A stretch of 64,000 bases of DNA from Drosophila pseudoobscura (Eukaryota > Arthropoda > Insecta > Diptera > Drosophilidae), in assembly GCF_009870125.1 (NCBI RefSeq), contig NC_046679.1:1240001-1304000 (forward strand). Reading direction: 5' to 3'. Position 1 is the first letter of the stretch; every line of letters starts with the position of its first letter. A model generated the notes under the pieces. That model was given only the letters and a program-made list of their open reading frames with translations, searched no databases and was not told the origin of the DNA. The translations under genes were made by a program, and so were the position numbers. This document shows, one piece after another, positions 1-11,800 of the stretch.

Positions 1-705
1 TCGATTGTGTTAACTTATACGTTGTTTTTATACCGTCTGTTCGTAAATATATGTTTAAAAATTAAATTTATTAGATTGATAAAATATACCATTATATTCC
101 CAAAAAACCGTAAATATACCGTCGGCTCAATTTTAACCTAAAAAATTACCGAAAGGCATTGAAAATACCATAAACGGTCACCCTGATCATCAGTGTACGA
201 GCAGTGTGACCAGTGTGAGTGCATCAGTGTGACCTTACACAAATAATCACAGCCGTGCAATAAAATACTGAAAGCCGAAATCGTTGTTATTTCTCAATTG
301 ATATGTAGCTCGTTACACAAATTCAAATTCCGCCGCCAACGTTTGCGTCGAATAAATAATGGCCGAGTGCTAATTGTGTAGAGTTGAGTGTGAAAAATGT
401 AGCATTGCAAAGAACTTAGATATCGCATGAAAGCGAAGAAGGAGATCTGCAGAAGAAAAGAGTTTAATGGTTGCGTAAATGCGTATTTAGTTACAACATA
501 AGTATATGTTTGCAGAGGAGAGATACAGAAAATGAATTATTTGCATGTGTTCTTCACAACGAACCATCGCTCAGCACTTCCTTTCTTTCAGAAAACTTAA
601 AATAAGTAATTTCATATTTGAAAATTTCGTACGCCCAAGGACCGCACTAGGCTTTTTCTTCTAGGTCCGACGATGGGGAGGAACGACTGATGGCGGTTCG
701 CCGGC
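1..705. promoter_or_regulatory. Left-edge non-coding region with Motif 1-like promoter array
   Basis: No convincing coding sequence is seen here. AT-rich DNA (about 1-170) is followed by a cluster of fly Motif 1/M1BP-type elements: CAGTGTGACC at 202-211 and again at 225-234, with a related CAGTGTGAG in between, and a CGGTCACC on the other strand near 175. Read on the minus strand these are GGTCACACTG, the usual sense of Motif 1, so a leftward gene starting outside the window is one explanation. The rest, about 240-705, could be a 5' leader or 3' flank of the minus-strand gene that ends at 706. Which transcript uses it cannot be told from sequence alone. Confidence 0.45.
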
Positions 706-2687
706 TCACAGAAATCCATTTAGATATTCCAACCAAGCGGATACATCGATTTCCGACTGGACTTCCTTTACGAGCAAACGCCGCAGAGAGCGCATGTAAC
801 CCACATCGCTGCTGTAGCGAACGCTTAGCTCAGGCACGTTTATTTTGGCCTCTGGCAAATTCACCTTGGGCCTGCCTGCAATCACCTTGGCGTCGAAGCG
901 CTTCTTCCAGGGCGGCACTTCCTTTTCCTTATCAGTCCCCTCGGGGGTCTGCTGCTTCTTGCTCTGCATAACCTTCCAAAAGCGGTTCAGATTCATCCAT
1001 AGGTCATAGTCCTTGAGGGCGTTCAGGAGTATATTCAGATAGTCCTCCCGCGACAACTGCTCATCGTCGTCGTCCTCGATCTCACTCCTTGGCTTGTATT
1101 TCGCCCACTGCCTGTCGGTGAACTCATCGCACACCTTCTTCGGCCCGAACGCGACATTTCGGGGGAAGTAAAACAGCTGTAGAAAGTGATCGGCGAACTC
1201 GAAGCGAAGATACGCCTGCTGCCACTGCGGAATGTTCCTAATATAGGTGCCGATGTGCGGGGTATTCTGCGAGTTGAATATCTCGAAGAACTGGGCAATC
1301 AGCAGGCGCGTCTGCGGACCCAGGCTCGGGTAGGTCACAGCATTGTCCACGTATTTCAGCTCTGCCGTGTTGCTGACTTCCACAACGAGTGAGATAAGGC
1401 GCTGACACAAAGGGAAAAGAGTTGGTAAGCATGGGAAATGTATACATATAATATATAATCACCTGAAGTATTTCCAGACGGTCGGGGTACAGGGACTTTC
1501 GGGCCGCAAAGCCGTACAAACGCATCAACTGGCGCACAATATCCGTGAGCCGCATTGTGGCCGACATTCCGAAGACATGGATGGCAAACGGCTTTGTCTC
1601 CTCATTGAAGATCTCGGACTCGGACTGGCGCAGACGGTTGTGGTCCAGCCAGGATAGGAACTCCATTTCCAGGATCCGACACAGCATGAACAGCACATCG
1701 AAGAGTCGCGAGAGGCGTGTCCCGGGCGAGAGATTATTGAAGTCGTCTAGACAGAGTGTGCCACTCTTCCAGTCGTAGTCCTGCACATGCTGCAGCAATG
1801 CCGTCTCGTATGACACGTCCATTTCTTCCTCATCCGTGAAATTGAACACGTGCACCTCATAGAACTTTGTGCGCTCGCGGATTTCCATATCGCTGCATTG
1901 CGGCAAGATCTCCTCCAAAAGATCCAGATAGAACTTCAGCTTTGACGTCCCTTTGTCGGAACGGGCGCTACGAATGGACGGATTCGGGATGCAAAGGAAA
2001 TTCAAGTAAGATGGGCGCAAGCTCGTCCAGCAGGGCGGAAAGGTATCGACCAGGAGAAAGAAGGTGCGTATCACCTTGGCATAGATGTCCCCCAGCTCCC
2101 TGACACTCATTTCTTTGGCAATCAGAACCTGGAAAAGGGAAAGGGTACTCAGCTCTTTTCTCAACTCAGTTCAAGAAGCACTCTCCTACCATGGCCATCT
2201 CAACGAGCTTGTCGAAGATACCATTTCCCGGGTACACAAATTGCATCGCCATCATCTCCAGCTGGTCCAGGAAGGTGTCATATTGGTGGCCACTTAGCGT
2301 TCTCTTCAGTTCTTCCACCACAGAGTTGTTTGGAACATCTGGCAGCTTGGCAGCGCGGTGCTTGTTTTCGCATTCCCTCGTATTTAGCAGACACCTGGGC
2401 ATAGAAGCTCCCGGCAGACGGTTCTCCGACTTCATATACATATTGGAGATGAAAATACCCAGATTGCTTATCCAGTCCATCTTCGGGGCTGGGGGCTTAT
2501 TGCTGGCCGAAGCGCGCTCGTTCGATTTCTGCATTTCATCTAATTCCGACATCTCCTTCGTTTCCATGTCCTCTTTCTTAGCTGCAGCGTCGGTCTTCTT
2601 GGAGGCATTCATTTCAGCAATATTATATATACTTTCATCCAGTGAAAAATCTTTGATATAATCCAACTCGGGACTTTTTTCACTCAC
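706..2687 (-). CDS. Conserved-looking protein of unknown function, three coding exons
   Basis: Three minus-strand exons join in phase 0: 2687-2190, 2128-1463 and 1401-706, giving 619 residues and a TGA stop. Donors are GTAGGA and GTGATT; acceptors are TTCCAG and GTGTCAG. The introns are 61 bases each, a typical fly size. The first ~70 residues are charged and low in complexity (Lys/Glu-rich). From about residue 110 the protein looks globular, leucine-rich and probably helical, with no membrane segment and no signal peptide. An acidic stretch (EIEDDDDEQ) lies in the C-terminal third, followed by a Lys/Pro-rich linker and a conserved-looking tail ending WLEYLNGFL. I do not recognise the family and assign no function. 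It is divergent from DJ-1beta, 423 bases start to start, with a near-consensus Motif 1 upstream, which suggests broad expression. Confidence 0.8.
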
Positions 2688-3110
2688 AGGTTGAGTAGTA
2701 CTTATAGTGCTTAAACTTCACAAAGCTTCACGCCGTGACGCGCCATAAAATATACGGTGTGACCGAAATTTTCAAACTATTTCGCAAATATGGCGTTGAA
2801 AAACCGAACTAAGCCCACAAAACCCCATTTATTTACAAAGGATAACCACTTGAGTTAAAACGCAGAAACTAATAAAAATAATAATTCTTGTAGATCCATC
2901 ATATTCTCCATCTTTACTTAAAAAAAAAAAAACGGTAGGAAGTAAATAGGAAGAATGGATTTACGTAAAGTTTTATTTTCCGCGGTAAGGAGGTTTTTAA
3001 AGGTGGCCTAAGTGGGTTAAATCTGAACACAGTGTGACCGTTTGTGATGTGATTTTTTCCTTTTCTGTCGAATGATTTTCTCCGCTTTTTCGCGGAAATT
3101 TCATGCTCAA
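2688..3110. promoter_or_regulatory. Divergent promoter between the unknown gene and DJ-1beta
   Basis: This 423-base gap separates two head-to-head start codons. It holds CGGTGTGACCG at 2755-2765, which on the minus strand reads CGGTCACACCG, one change from Motif 1, about 70 bases upstream of the minus-strand gene's ATG. It also holds an exact CAGTGTGACCG at 3030-3040, about 70-80 bases upstream of the DJ-1beta ATG at 3111. Motif 1 is bound by M1BP and marks TATA-less housekeeping promoters in flies. The middle is AT-rich with an A run near 2921-2931. Confidence 0.65.
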
Positions 3111-3784
3111 ATGTCGAAAACTGCACTGATTATCCTTGCTCCTGGGGCCGAGGAGATGGAGTTCGTCATTGCCGCAGATGTGCTGCGCCGTGCTGGTGTA
3201 AGTAGTAACAAAAATGAAAAATGTAACTTTTTGACACTCCTTCGATTTAGATCAAAGTCACTGTGGCCGGCCTGAAAGACTCGGAGCCTGTGAAGTGCTC
3301 CCGCGATGTTGTCATCGTGCCGGACACCTCTTTGGCCAAGGCGGCCTGTGACAAGTTCGATGTGGTCGTGCTGCCAGGCGGATTGGGTGGATCCAATGCC
3401 ATGGGAGACTCTGCAGCCGTCGGAGATCTCTTGCGCGCGCAAGAATCCGCCGGAGGACTAATTGCCGCCATCTGTGCCGCGCCCACAGTGCTGGCCAAGC
3501 ACGGAATCGCCGCCGGCAAGTCCCTCACGTCGTATCCCTCGATGAAGGAACAACTGGTGGATAAGTACTGGTGGGTACGGATATTCTTACTCTTGATATG
3601 ATTGCTAATGGGAAACGTTTTGTATAGCTATGTGGATGACAAGAGTGTGGTGAAGGATGGGAATCTTATCACCAGTCGCGGCCCGGGAACCGCCTACGAC
3701 TTTGCCCTGAAGATTGCCGAGGAGCTGGCGGGTTTGGAAAAGGTCAAGGAGGTGGCCAAGGGCCTGCTGCTGTCCTACAATTAG
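3111..3784 (+). CDS. DJ-1beta: DJ-1beta, PARK7/DJ-1 family protein deglycase/redox sensor
   Basis: Three exons, 3111-3197, 3251-3570 and 3628-3784, encode 187 residues, the length I recall for the D. melanogaster protein. The DJ-1/PfpI fold is clear: Glu17 in the N-terminal GAEEMEF segment, the LPGGLGGSNAM strand-loop, and the nucleophile-elbow AAICAAP with the oxidation-sensitive Cys104 (human Cys106). DJ-1 proteins protect against oxidative stress, support mitochondria and have been reported to remove glyoxal adducts. Introns are 53 and 57 bases with good GT/AG ends; the first is phase 0, the second splits a Cys codon (TG|C). I chose the ATG at 3111 because it matches family length and sits in a CAAA-ATG context. 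An in-frame ATG at 3072 would add 13 residues. Confidence 0.97.
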
Positions 3785-3918
3785 AAATCTACCTCCCATT
3801 GATGTAATCAAGACCTGAAGTTATTTAAACTATTCAGAAGAAGCAAGGAAAGGAAAAATTTGGAATTAATACCATTTTTGGCTGTGGACAGCTACACGAA
3901 TATATATATATGTTATTA

Positions 3919-3924
3919 AATAAA
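3919..3924 (+). terminator. DJ-1beta polyadenylation signal
   Basis: AATAAA lies 135 bases past the DJ-1beta stop in an AT-rich 3' end, the only canonical hexamer nearby. Confidence 0.75.
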
Positions 3925-4500
3925 AATACGGAAAATTCGAAAAGTCGCATTTCATAAGTGGCGCTATTTGGTATTTTTTCGCATAACATAAACGATAGAC
4001 GATAGACTTCGTTGTTAAGTGCATGTCTAATGATATTATTCTAACATTTCTTTTAGAAATTGCGCGAAAATTTAAAGATGTTCAAGTAGATTGGTAGTAC
4101 TAGGTAAATTCCAATAATAGCAAGTTCATTAATTGTATAAAATTATGTCGGCAGAGTTGAGGGTTTTATATAGCTAGTAATATTCGATATAAAAATATAC
4201 AACATTTCTGACGGTCGGACGGTATATTTTATCGCTCGTCCGCGCTGCTTCGTATGACACTACACTTAGCTAACTCTTAGATTTAGTTTAGATTTTTAGT
4301 CAAGCATATATATATATGGATTTAGTCGAGTCTCAAGCTTCTCTACCATCCGAATATGAGAGGTACTCAAGAGTAGTGTCATACGACCTAAAGTCGCCAG
4401 TTCGAGGAAAATATCGCCTACGAATATATTATCATCCAAAGGTATATATCGATATATTGATATATCAATAACTTAGCATCGCTAATTGTTTTTGTTGTTG
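3925..4500 (+). promoter_or_regulatory. Intergenic region and probable cindr promoter
   Basis: This AT-rich gap lies between the DJ-1beta poly(A) signal and the cindr leader. It carries a GGTATTTTT-type motif near 3970, two ACGATAG units near 3991-4005, a GGTATATTTTATCG block at 4221-4234 and a perfect DRE (TATCGATA) at 4447-4454 followed by further ATATATTGATAT sequence. These are TATA-less fly core-promoter elements. The start site is probably shortly after 4460, but no single initiator stands out. It also contains the 14-base inverted repeat at 4250-4386. Confidence 0.5.
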
Positions 4501-4535
4501 TCGTCGGTGGTTCAAGTCGCTCGTCCGCGCTGCTT
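4232..4535. repeat. 19-base direct repeat pair enclosing a 14-base inverted repeat
   Basis: TCGCTCGTCCGCGCTGCTT is found identically at 4232-4250 and 4517-4535, 285 bases apart. Between them, TCGTATGACACTAC at 4250-4263 is repeated in inverted form at 4373-4386, enclosing about 109 bases. The layout could be a small foldback element or MITE remnant, or two diverged promoter copies. No transposase is present. Confidence 0.55.
4447..4454. promoter_or_regulatory. DRE (DREF site) in the cindr promoter
   Basis: A perfect 8-base TATCGATA lies about 1 kb upstream of the cindr start codon and just before the sequence that looks like the 5' leader. DREF sites of this kind sit near start sites of broadly expressed fly genes. 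Confidence 0.55.
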
Positions 4536-5447
4536 TTCTCGCGCTTTTCTTTCGAACACGAACGAAAACAATTTATTAACAAAAGCAGTGCCGCCTCAAA
4601 AACACACACACTCGTACTCAAGCACACAGTATATCACCGTTTTTCGAGTGTATTTGTTAAACGCGTATTTGGTGCTTGCGGTTTTTGTTGCGGTGCGCCA
4701 GTGCAGAGGTGCAGCGCAAGCAGAGAGGCTGCTGGAAAAACTAGGTGTGAAAATGGCGAAAATCAATAACAAAGCAAAATAAATAAAGTGCACACGAAAA
4801 TAAGTGGTTTTGCAGCAGAAGAGCGGGAAGAGGCAAAACAGCGTAAAAGTGAGAGAAATCCAAGTGCGTGATGATAAAACGAAACGAATAGGAATAAGAA
4901 TACGAATACGAAAAGGCTATACAAAGGAGACGAAGGAGAAAAGTGCAGTAGAACGTGTGTCAGTGTGTATGTGTGAGTGGAAAGGAAGCCGCCAACAAAT
5001 TTCGGTGCATTCGCTGCAGACGTCGACGCTGGCGTTTTTTTACGTGACGCGAATTAAATGCGCCGCTTACAGTAGTGCTCTCTTTCTTCATCCCATTCCA
5101 TCCCGCTCTTGCGCTTATAATTAATTCCGTTTCTGCCGCCGCTGCGAATAGGGTCAAAATAAAACACGTAAAAAATACATCCAAATGCTGGCCGGTTTTG
5201 TTGTTTGCGGTTTAAACAGCGCGCAGCGCGCGTGATTCATACGGATTCGGCTTTATTGTTGGGCAGAGAGGCAGCGGCAGAGGTACATCTACAGCTACAC
5301 AAACAACACTGCCGTGCATTGAACCGTCGACTGCAACGCAACGGTTTCCTGCTGAAAACATTGTCATACGAGCAGAGGTAGAGGCAGAGGCAGAGGCAGA
5401 GGTAGAGGTAGAGGCAGAGGAGCAGCAGCAGAGGACGCAACAGCAAA
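4500..5447 (+). other. Probable cindr 5' leader with hexamer repeats
   Basis: Transcribed-looking sequence leads to the start codon at 5448: purine-rich, with many short open frames but no plausible protein. Its last 60 bases are an imperfect hexamer array of AGAGGC/AGAGGT units (about 5374-5420), then AGCAGCAGC. The true 5' end was not defined. Confidence 0.5.
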
Positions 5448-8400
5448 ATGGACAACAGTAAGTTTTTCCTCATTCTTTTCACGCCTGTTGGAAAACTATG
5501 AAAATTCCATGAACTGCAGTTTTGGTGTCTTCTCTTCACCCCTCTTCCTCATTTCGGGGTGGGTCCACAGCTCTCGCCGACTCCCTTTTGCTCCCGCATT
5601 CGCATTCGCATTTCCTTTGCTGTTGCTTTCTGCTGCAGCGGTGGCGGTGGCGGGCGTGCCTGTCGAGGGGTGGGTGTGGTCCCTGCCAAGGACATTTACC
5701 GTTTGCTTTCGAGACTCTAATCCGCATCGAGGCCGCGCGCTCTCTAACGGTACTCGTTCGGCATTTAAGCACTTTTTATACCCTTTTCACACAGAAAGAA
5801 TCGATTTGAAAGGGTATCTAAAGCCCCGACCGCCCGTTGCTAGCCTCTTCTCTTGTTTAACGCTTTTTATGGCCAGATTTTTACAACAATACGCCAAAAA
5901 AATAAAACAAAAGAAAAACATGGCTAAAAAAGAAGTTAAAACAAAAAATGGGAAACCGGTTTTTTTGGGCCAAGAAGAAAAGGTCTTTTAAATGGGAATT
6001 TCGGGGCTTTGATGATTTCATGTAGCCAGAAACAGTCACGCCCCTCCCCTGCCCCTCCCGCGCAACTGCGTCCCAGAAACGGAAAGATTTCCATGAGAAA
6101 ATGATCTGGGACTTGGTTTAATTCGAGAAAATCTCCTCCGTCGCTCCGTGGCATAAGGAACAGCTGATTTCTACAACAATCCACGATCCACTCCAGAGAG
6201 CGCGTGTGGATCCCAAGAGAGGGCATGTTTCCACAGATTCCAATGGAAGGACTGACCCGGAAAGGTGTTTCCCGTTGAGAACCCGTTGCAAAAACGATAA
6301 CTTTTCAGAGGAAATTTACTCTCCTTTCCTAATCTTTCCTCTTTGTTAAACTTTTCCTTTCAAGCTGTTCCCTAAGTTCCCTCCGAATCGGACCTTTTTC
6401 TGACCCCCACAGCTACTGTGCAATGGGCCGCAAAGATAATCCTCCATCGGATGCCAGAGACAATATTAATAAATCTGAATGTGCGTCGGGTGCGTCGGGT
6501 CCGTCGGTCGCAGCCTTGTTATGGCTTCTTTGTGGAGAGAACAGGGCCCCAAGATTGTTCATCGCGTCTCGGGCTTTGTGTCTTGCAACCAGCTGATAAT
6601 GGAGTCTGATTGGAGGCCCTCCTCCCTCCCGCCCGTGCCCGTGCCCCTGTCCCAGCTGCACCCAAGCACCGCACCCGCACCCGCACTGATGATTTCTTTT
6701 GATGAACCATTTCCAGGGACAGACAATGGAATGGCAATGCCTCTCCATCTCCATCCACCTTTTGCTCACTGTCCCCCCTCTCCCCCCTCTCCCTCTCTCT
6801 CTCGTCCAACATTTGCATCCCGAACAAAGCTTTCCTCCGTCCGTTTAAGTGATTCATTTGCTAGACAAAAGACCGAAAGGAAAGGTAGAAAAGTGTACAA
6901 AACAAATGAAAATTATTATTACGATTATGGGTTTATATAACGCCAACGCCTCACAGAGAAAAAAGCGACACCAACAAAAGCAATCAATGACCAAAAAACG
7001 ATTCGACAAATGAATACATTTGGATGCCCTTTGCCATGGACGGGTGCTACGGACTCGAAAGGGAAGCTTGTAACGCAGAGAAGGAAGTATTTTCGAGAGC
7101 AAAAACTTTTCTATTGGAACTTCCGGGAGGTCGGGAACCCCTGCGATTGTATACTAGAATATATACTAGAATAAATACTAAAAATACTAGAAAATACTAT
7201 CAACTGAAATGTTAAGAAATGATCATTTCTCAAAACAAAAACGGAATAGCCCCAGTGATTTATGATTCAAATATGTATACAAAAAAGGTATTTTTATCAT
7301 CTTTTGTGGGAGAAAGTTTAAGCGAAAAGAGACAAAAATATAATGTAGATTACAGGTCTATAAAAATGGCATCAAAAGGGTATACTCCATGCCATTTTCG
7401 TCCACAATTCCTCTCCTTTATTTTCCCTTCCCTATTTCCATATTTTCCTTATGCTTTTATCTTATCAAATCGAGTTTTTCCATTTCCTCAAGACACTCCC
7501 CGTCCTCGTGTAGTCCCTCCTCCTTCTCGTCCACATTTCTGACAATTTAATAAATTGCCATGCCACGCCTCCCTCCACACTCTCCGCCCTCTCCGGCCCC
7601 CCTTCTCCACTCTTTCGCTCTCGGCGTGGGCCGTAAATCGCTGCCAATGGGTTAATGAAGAGCCTCTCGACGGGCCACGCCCTCATCTCTGTGGCCCATT
7701 TGGCAACACTTTTTTCCATGGCTTTTATGTCTTGTGGCCTGTGGCTCTTTCTTCATATTCTTCGCTGAAATTATGAGACCTGATGGATGGGTCGGACGTG
7801 CTGTATTTCTGTCTGCATGAATCACTCTCCGTCCGACCGACATTCTCTCGGAATTTGTCACGAAACAATGACAGGAATTAAGGCTGTATTTTAATGATGG
7901 TACGGCATGTGGCATCTGTCGAGGGATTTAAAGGAATTTCCATTCCATTCGGGGGTTCTGGGAGTGGTCCAGAAGAACTTATCCTCCAGGAAATGCGGAA
8001 GAGCATAAAGTTGGCATAGCTTTGGGAAGTCTTAGAGCGATCTCTCTGAAATACATCCTAGAATCAGGCTTTTCCTATACGATTGATCAAGGATTTTCCA
8101 TATTTTTTGGATAGAATATCCAATCCAAAAAATATCCAATGGATAGATATTTCTACCTCTTTACCTCTGTTCTGAGTAAGCTACTTTATTTCGATTCTTC
8201 GATATTCTTGGTGGATATTTTAGGACCTTTCTGGGACCTATTGAATCACAGACCCCTCGAGGCACTAGGAGAGGATTATGTGAATGGAAAAAGGGAAATC
8301 AACGATGGATGGAGCACCGATTTGGGTACCTTTTACCCCTATTCCCTATATTCGCTAGTGACATGAGAATCTGCCCTTTTTTTCCAGGGTATTTGTACGT

Positions 8401-8819
8401 TTTTTGCAATTATTTTGCACTTCTTTTATTTGCATTTTGTTGCCATGGAAGCGAACAGCAGAGGGGAAGAAGAGAGAGAGGGAGGGATCGCCATATTGAT
8501 ATGCAAATAATATATATTTTTCGTGTTTTTTTTACAGGCGGTAGGGGGGTTGGGGGGGCGTAGGGGGCGGCTCCGAGTGCATTCGGCGCTCCGTTGAACG
8601 TGCCTCTGAGTCACTCGCGGGAGTTGTAGAATTTTGATCGTAAAAGCGAAAATCGTATTTTTTTTTGTTTTCTATGGGTTTTCCCTTATCTTATCGGTAG
8701 TTTGTTCTCCTTCTCAGACTTATCGGTCCGTCCGTCCGTCCACCAAAAGAGAAGCAAATAAATAGTGTATTTTTCTGTATTTCTAAAGATATGAGACTCC
8801 CTCTCTCCCCCTCTCTCTT

Positions 8820-8850
<31 letters not shown>

Positions 8851-11800
8851 GTTCTTTTGACACTGAAATGCCTCGGACAAAATCCGAATCTATGCCAAGT
8901 TTTTGTGTAATGTTTGCTGATGGAAACGCTGTTGAAAGAATCCACTTCTCGGGTTCTCTTTTATTGCTTTCTATCGCCAAGAAATGCGGGTCCCCGGCCC
9001 CCGTCCCCCATCCCACCCTGTATTATGGGACTGCTGCGGAGTGCAGAGCATAGTCTGATATCAATGGACTGGACTGTTGAGAGTGTGGAGCGCATGTACC
9101 ATAGCAATGGACTGATAAGCCCCCGCCGAACGGAACCCCAAGGCCTCTCCTGGGGAGAGGTGGGGGGCGGGGAGTGCAATTAAATTCGAAGAATTTCTGT
9201 AGCCTTAAGGCTACATTTTTTGTTTGTTTTGGAGTGGAGTTTGTGGGCAGAATATGACCTTTATCGGAGATGTTTGATTGGAGGAATAGTAGGACTCGAG
9301 TGTACCATAAGTGCCCAACATTTATCATTCCATTATGGTACTTGTAGATAGGGAAAAATGGTATAGAACTCATTGAAACGTTTTTGTCGAGGCACACAAG
9401 GGAGTAATCTGAAATTTTGGAGGAAATTATTCATTAGATTTGATGGAATCCCGCTGCCCTTGACAGATAGTTCCTATGAGAGACCTGTAGTTATCCCAGA
9501 GCATTATCAATGATCATTCTTTGCCTCAGTGGACCCTAAAACATTGATACCCATAATAGTATCTTTTGGAGCTCATAAGAGGGAGAATATAGCCGTCTTC
9601 CTATGATACACAGTTCCCTTTGGAAAGAACACGATTCTAGCTAATGGATAATCCTAGAAAAGAGCCCTACTTTCCACCTCTCACTGCACTTATCCATCGA
9701 TTACTCCCCCCATCATCGCACACACTTCACTTCTTCCACTTCCACTTCCATTCCATTCCTTTTCTTCTTTCATTCAATAATAAAATATAGTTTTCCCATT
9801 TGCATATTTGATTGCGAAAGGGGAAATCCATTGGAGACTCGCTTGACCTTTGGCCATTGGACCCCCCGCTCCCCTCCTGCAATCGTTTCATTTCGCTAAT
9901 GCAAAACTCATCATCAAATGCAATTGCTGATGGATGAATGGATGGATGGATGGAGGGGTGGAAGGGGGGCCATGCCCGACTGCTCCGAAACACTTTCCAT
10001 CGTAAACTCTTTCGGAATTGAGCAGAAGACAGACGGACGGATGGACGAACGGACGGGATGCCCCATCAACGCAAATCAACAGAAAATTAGAGAGGGGGAA
10101 AAGCCCGCTGTGGGGCCTGCGGAGGGGTGGGGGGAAGCTCTTCAATTGGAAGTTTCTGAGCACTCGCTGGCCCTTGGACGATGCTTCGATGGTTTCCTCG
10201 GGAAGGGGAAATGCATTCGGAAAAGTGCCTCTTGGGGTGGAGGGGGGGGGGGGGGCCCTGCCTCACGCGTGACAATGACGACACCTGGCGGCCGTGACTT
10301 AATCGAACCCGAATGTTAATGCCACTGAATGATAACGGGTGTCTCTCCCCCCCGTACCCTCCTCCCACGAACCCCTGACGGCCTGAATCTTATCAACGGG
10401 ATTACACGTTTCGGGCAGGGCTGTGATTCATCATTGTGGGGCTTTTATATATACGTGGACGAGTGCTTACGTCACTTCCTCTCGCTCTCTGGTGCTCGCT
10501 CTTTCTCTGTCTCTCTTCTTCAATTAAATCCAATTGGAATGCATTTCGTTGAGGCGACAAGCGAGAGCCTCTTGTTCTCCTCTCACACGCCTTTCGTGGC
10601 CTTGAACTTGGACAACTTCGAGTTGCCGTTACTCGAGAGGCTTTGTAACGCACCTCCCGGCAAGGTCAATGCGCGGAGAGGGGGTGCCCATTCAGGGTTC
10701 AAGGACACGAGAGAAAGAGTACGTGATTCTGTAACGCTTCGGGCTAAATTTTGATGGTTTTGTTTGGGAATTTTGGCTTTCAAAAGTTGAGGAACTGCTG
10801 GCTTCCTTAGGGAGGGTTTCGAGCAGGAAACCCAATACGGCAGCTGCTTCTGAGAGGGTATTTCGGAGCTTTAGATGGAGCGATGCTTAAGAGATCTTTG
10901 TTAATGTTTCAACCACAATCTATGTGTGTACTATGTAGAGTCCTGTAATCCTTCCTGCATGTCTAGTAGCCCTGAGGGCATTGAGTCGGGGTTGTGCTGT
11001 GTCCCGATCCACAACGGAGCTCTCTCTTTTCTGTACCAGGCCACTGTCGCATCACCCCACTGCTCTCTGTCTCTCTCTCTCACAGCATTTCCTTTTGGAT
11101 CTCCCTAATATTTCTCTCTTAGGGACACCAATACTACTGCGCCTCACTCGACTCTGAGACGACTCTCTTCCGCTCTCAGGCCACGCTCTAATAACGGGTT
11201 ACTCCACTGCGCAGCTTCCGTCGTTGCCTGTTGATCCTGTCTCTTGCTTCTGTGCTTCCACTACAATTTCTGCTCATCGACTTCAGATACGCTTTATGTA
11301 AATGAATGTCCGAAATATGGGGAAGGGGAACATCTCAGAAGAGTCCCCTATATGGAATGTTTTATACAAATAATCGACAAATCAATGAAAATTCAGTACT
11401 AGAGGTGCCCAAAAAGATATGCCTCCAAAATGAGTCTAGGGGTATATTAGATTTGAGGTGAAAATGGATATGTGTAACATCCAGAGGGAAGCGTTTCCGA
11501 CCCCATAAAGTATATATATTCTTGATCAGCATCAATAGCCGAGTAGATTGAGCCCTGTCTGTCTGTCCGTCCGTCCGTAGTAATTTTGTGGGAAAAGGTT
11601 CTTCAGTTTTTTCTATTTTCTGTGCACCTTTGTCATTATTTATCGATCATTCACCAATAAATATCTGAATCTTATCGTTTTTGGGAGTGTGTTAATGAAA
11701 TAGAACCATTCCGTATCCAATCTCAGACATACGAGACCCAATACCCTTTCTAATCATTCCTTACTCTCGGTGGCTCCCTCCACACAAATATGGACGTGAT

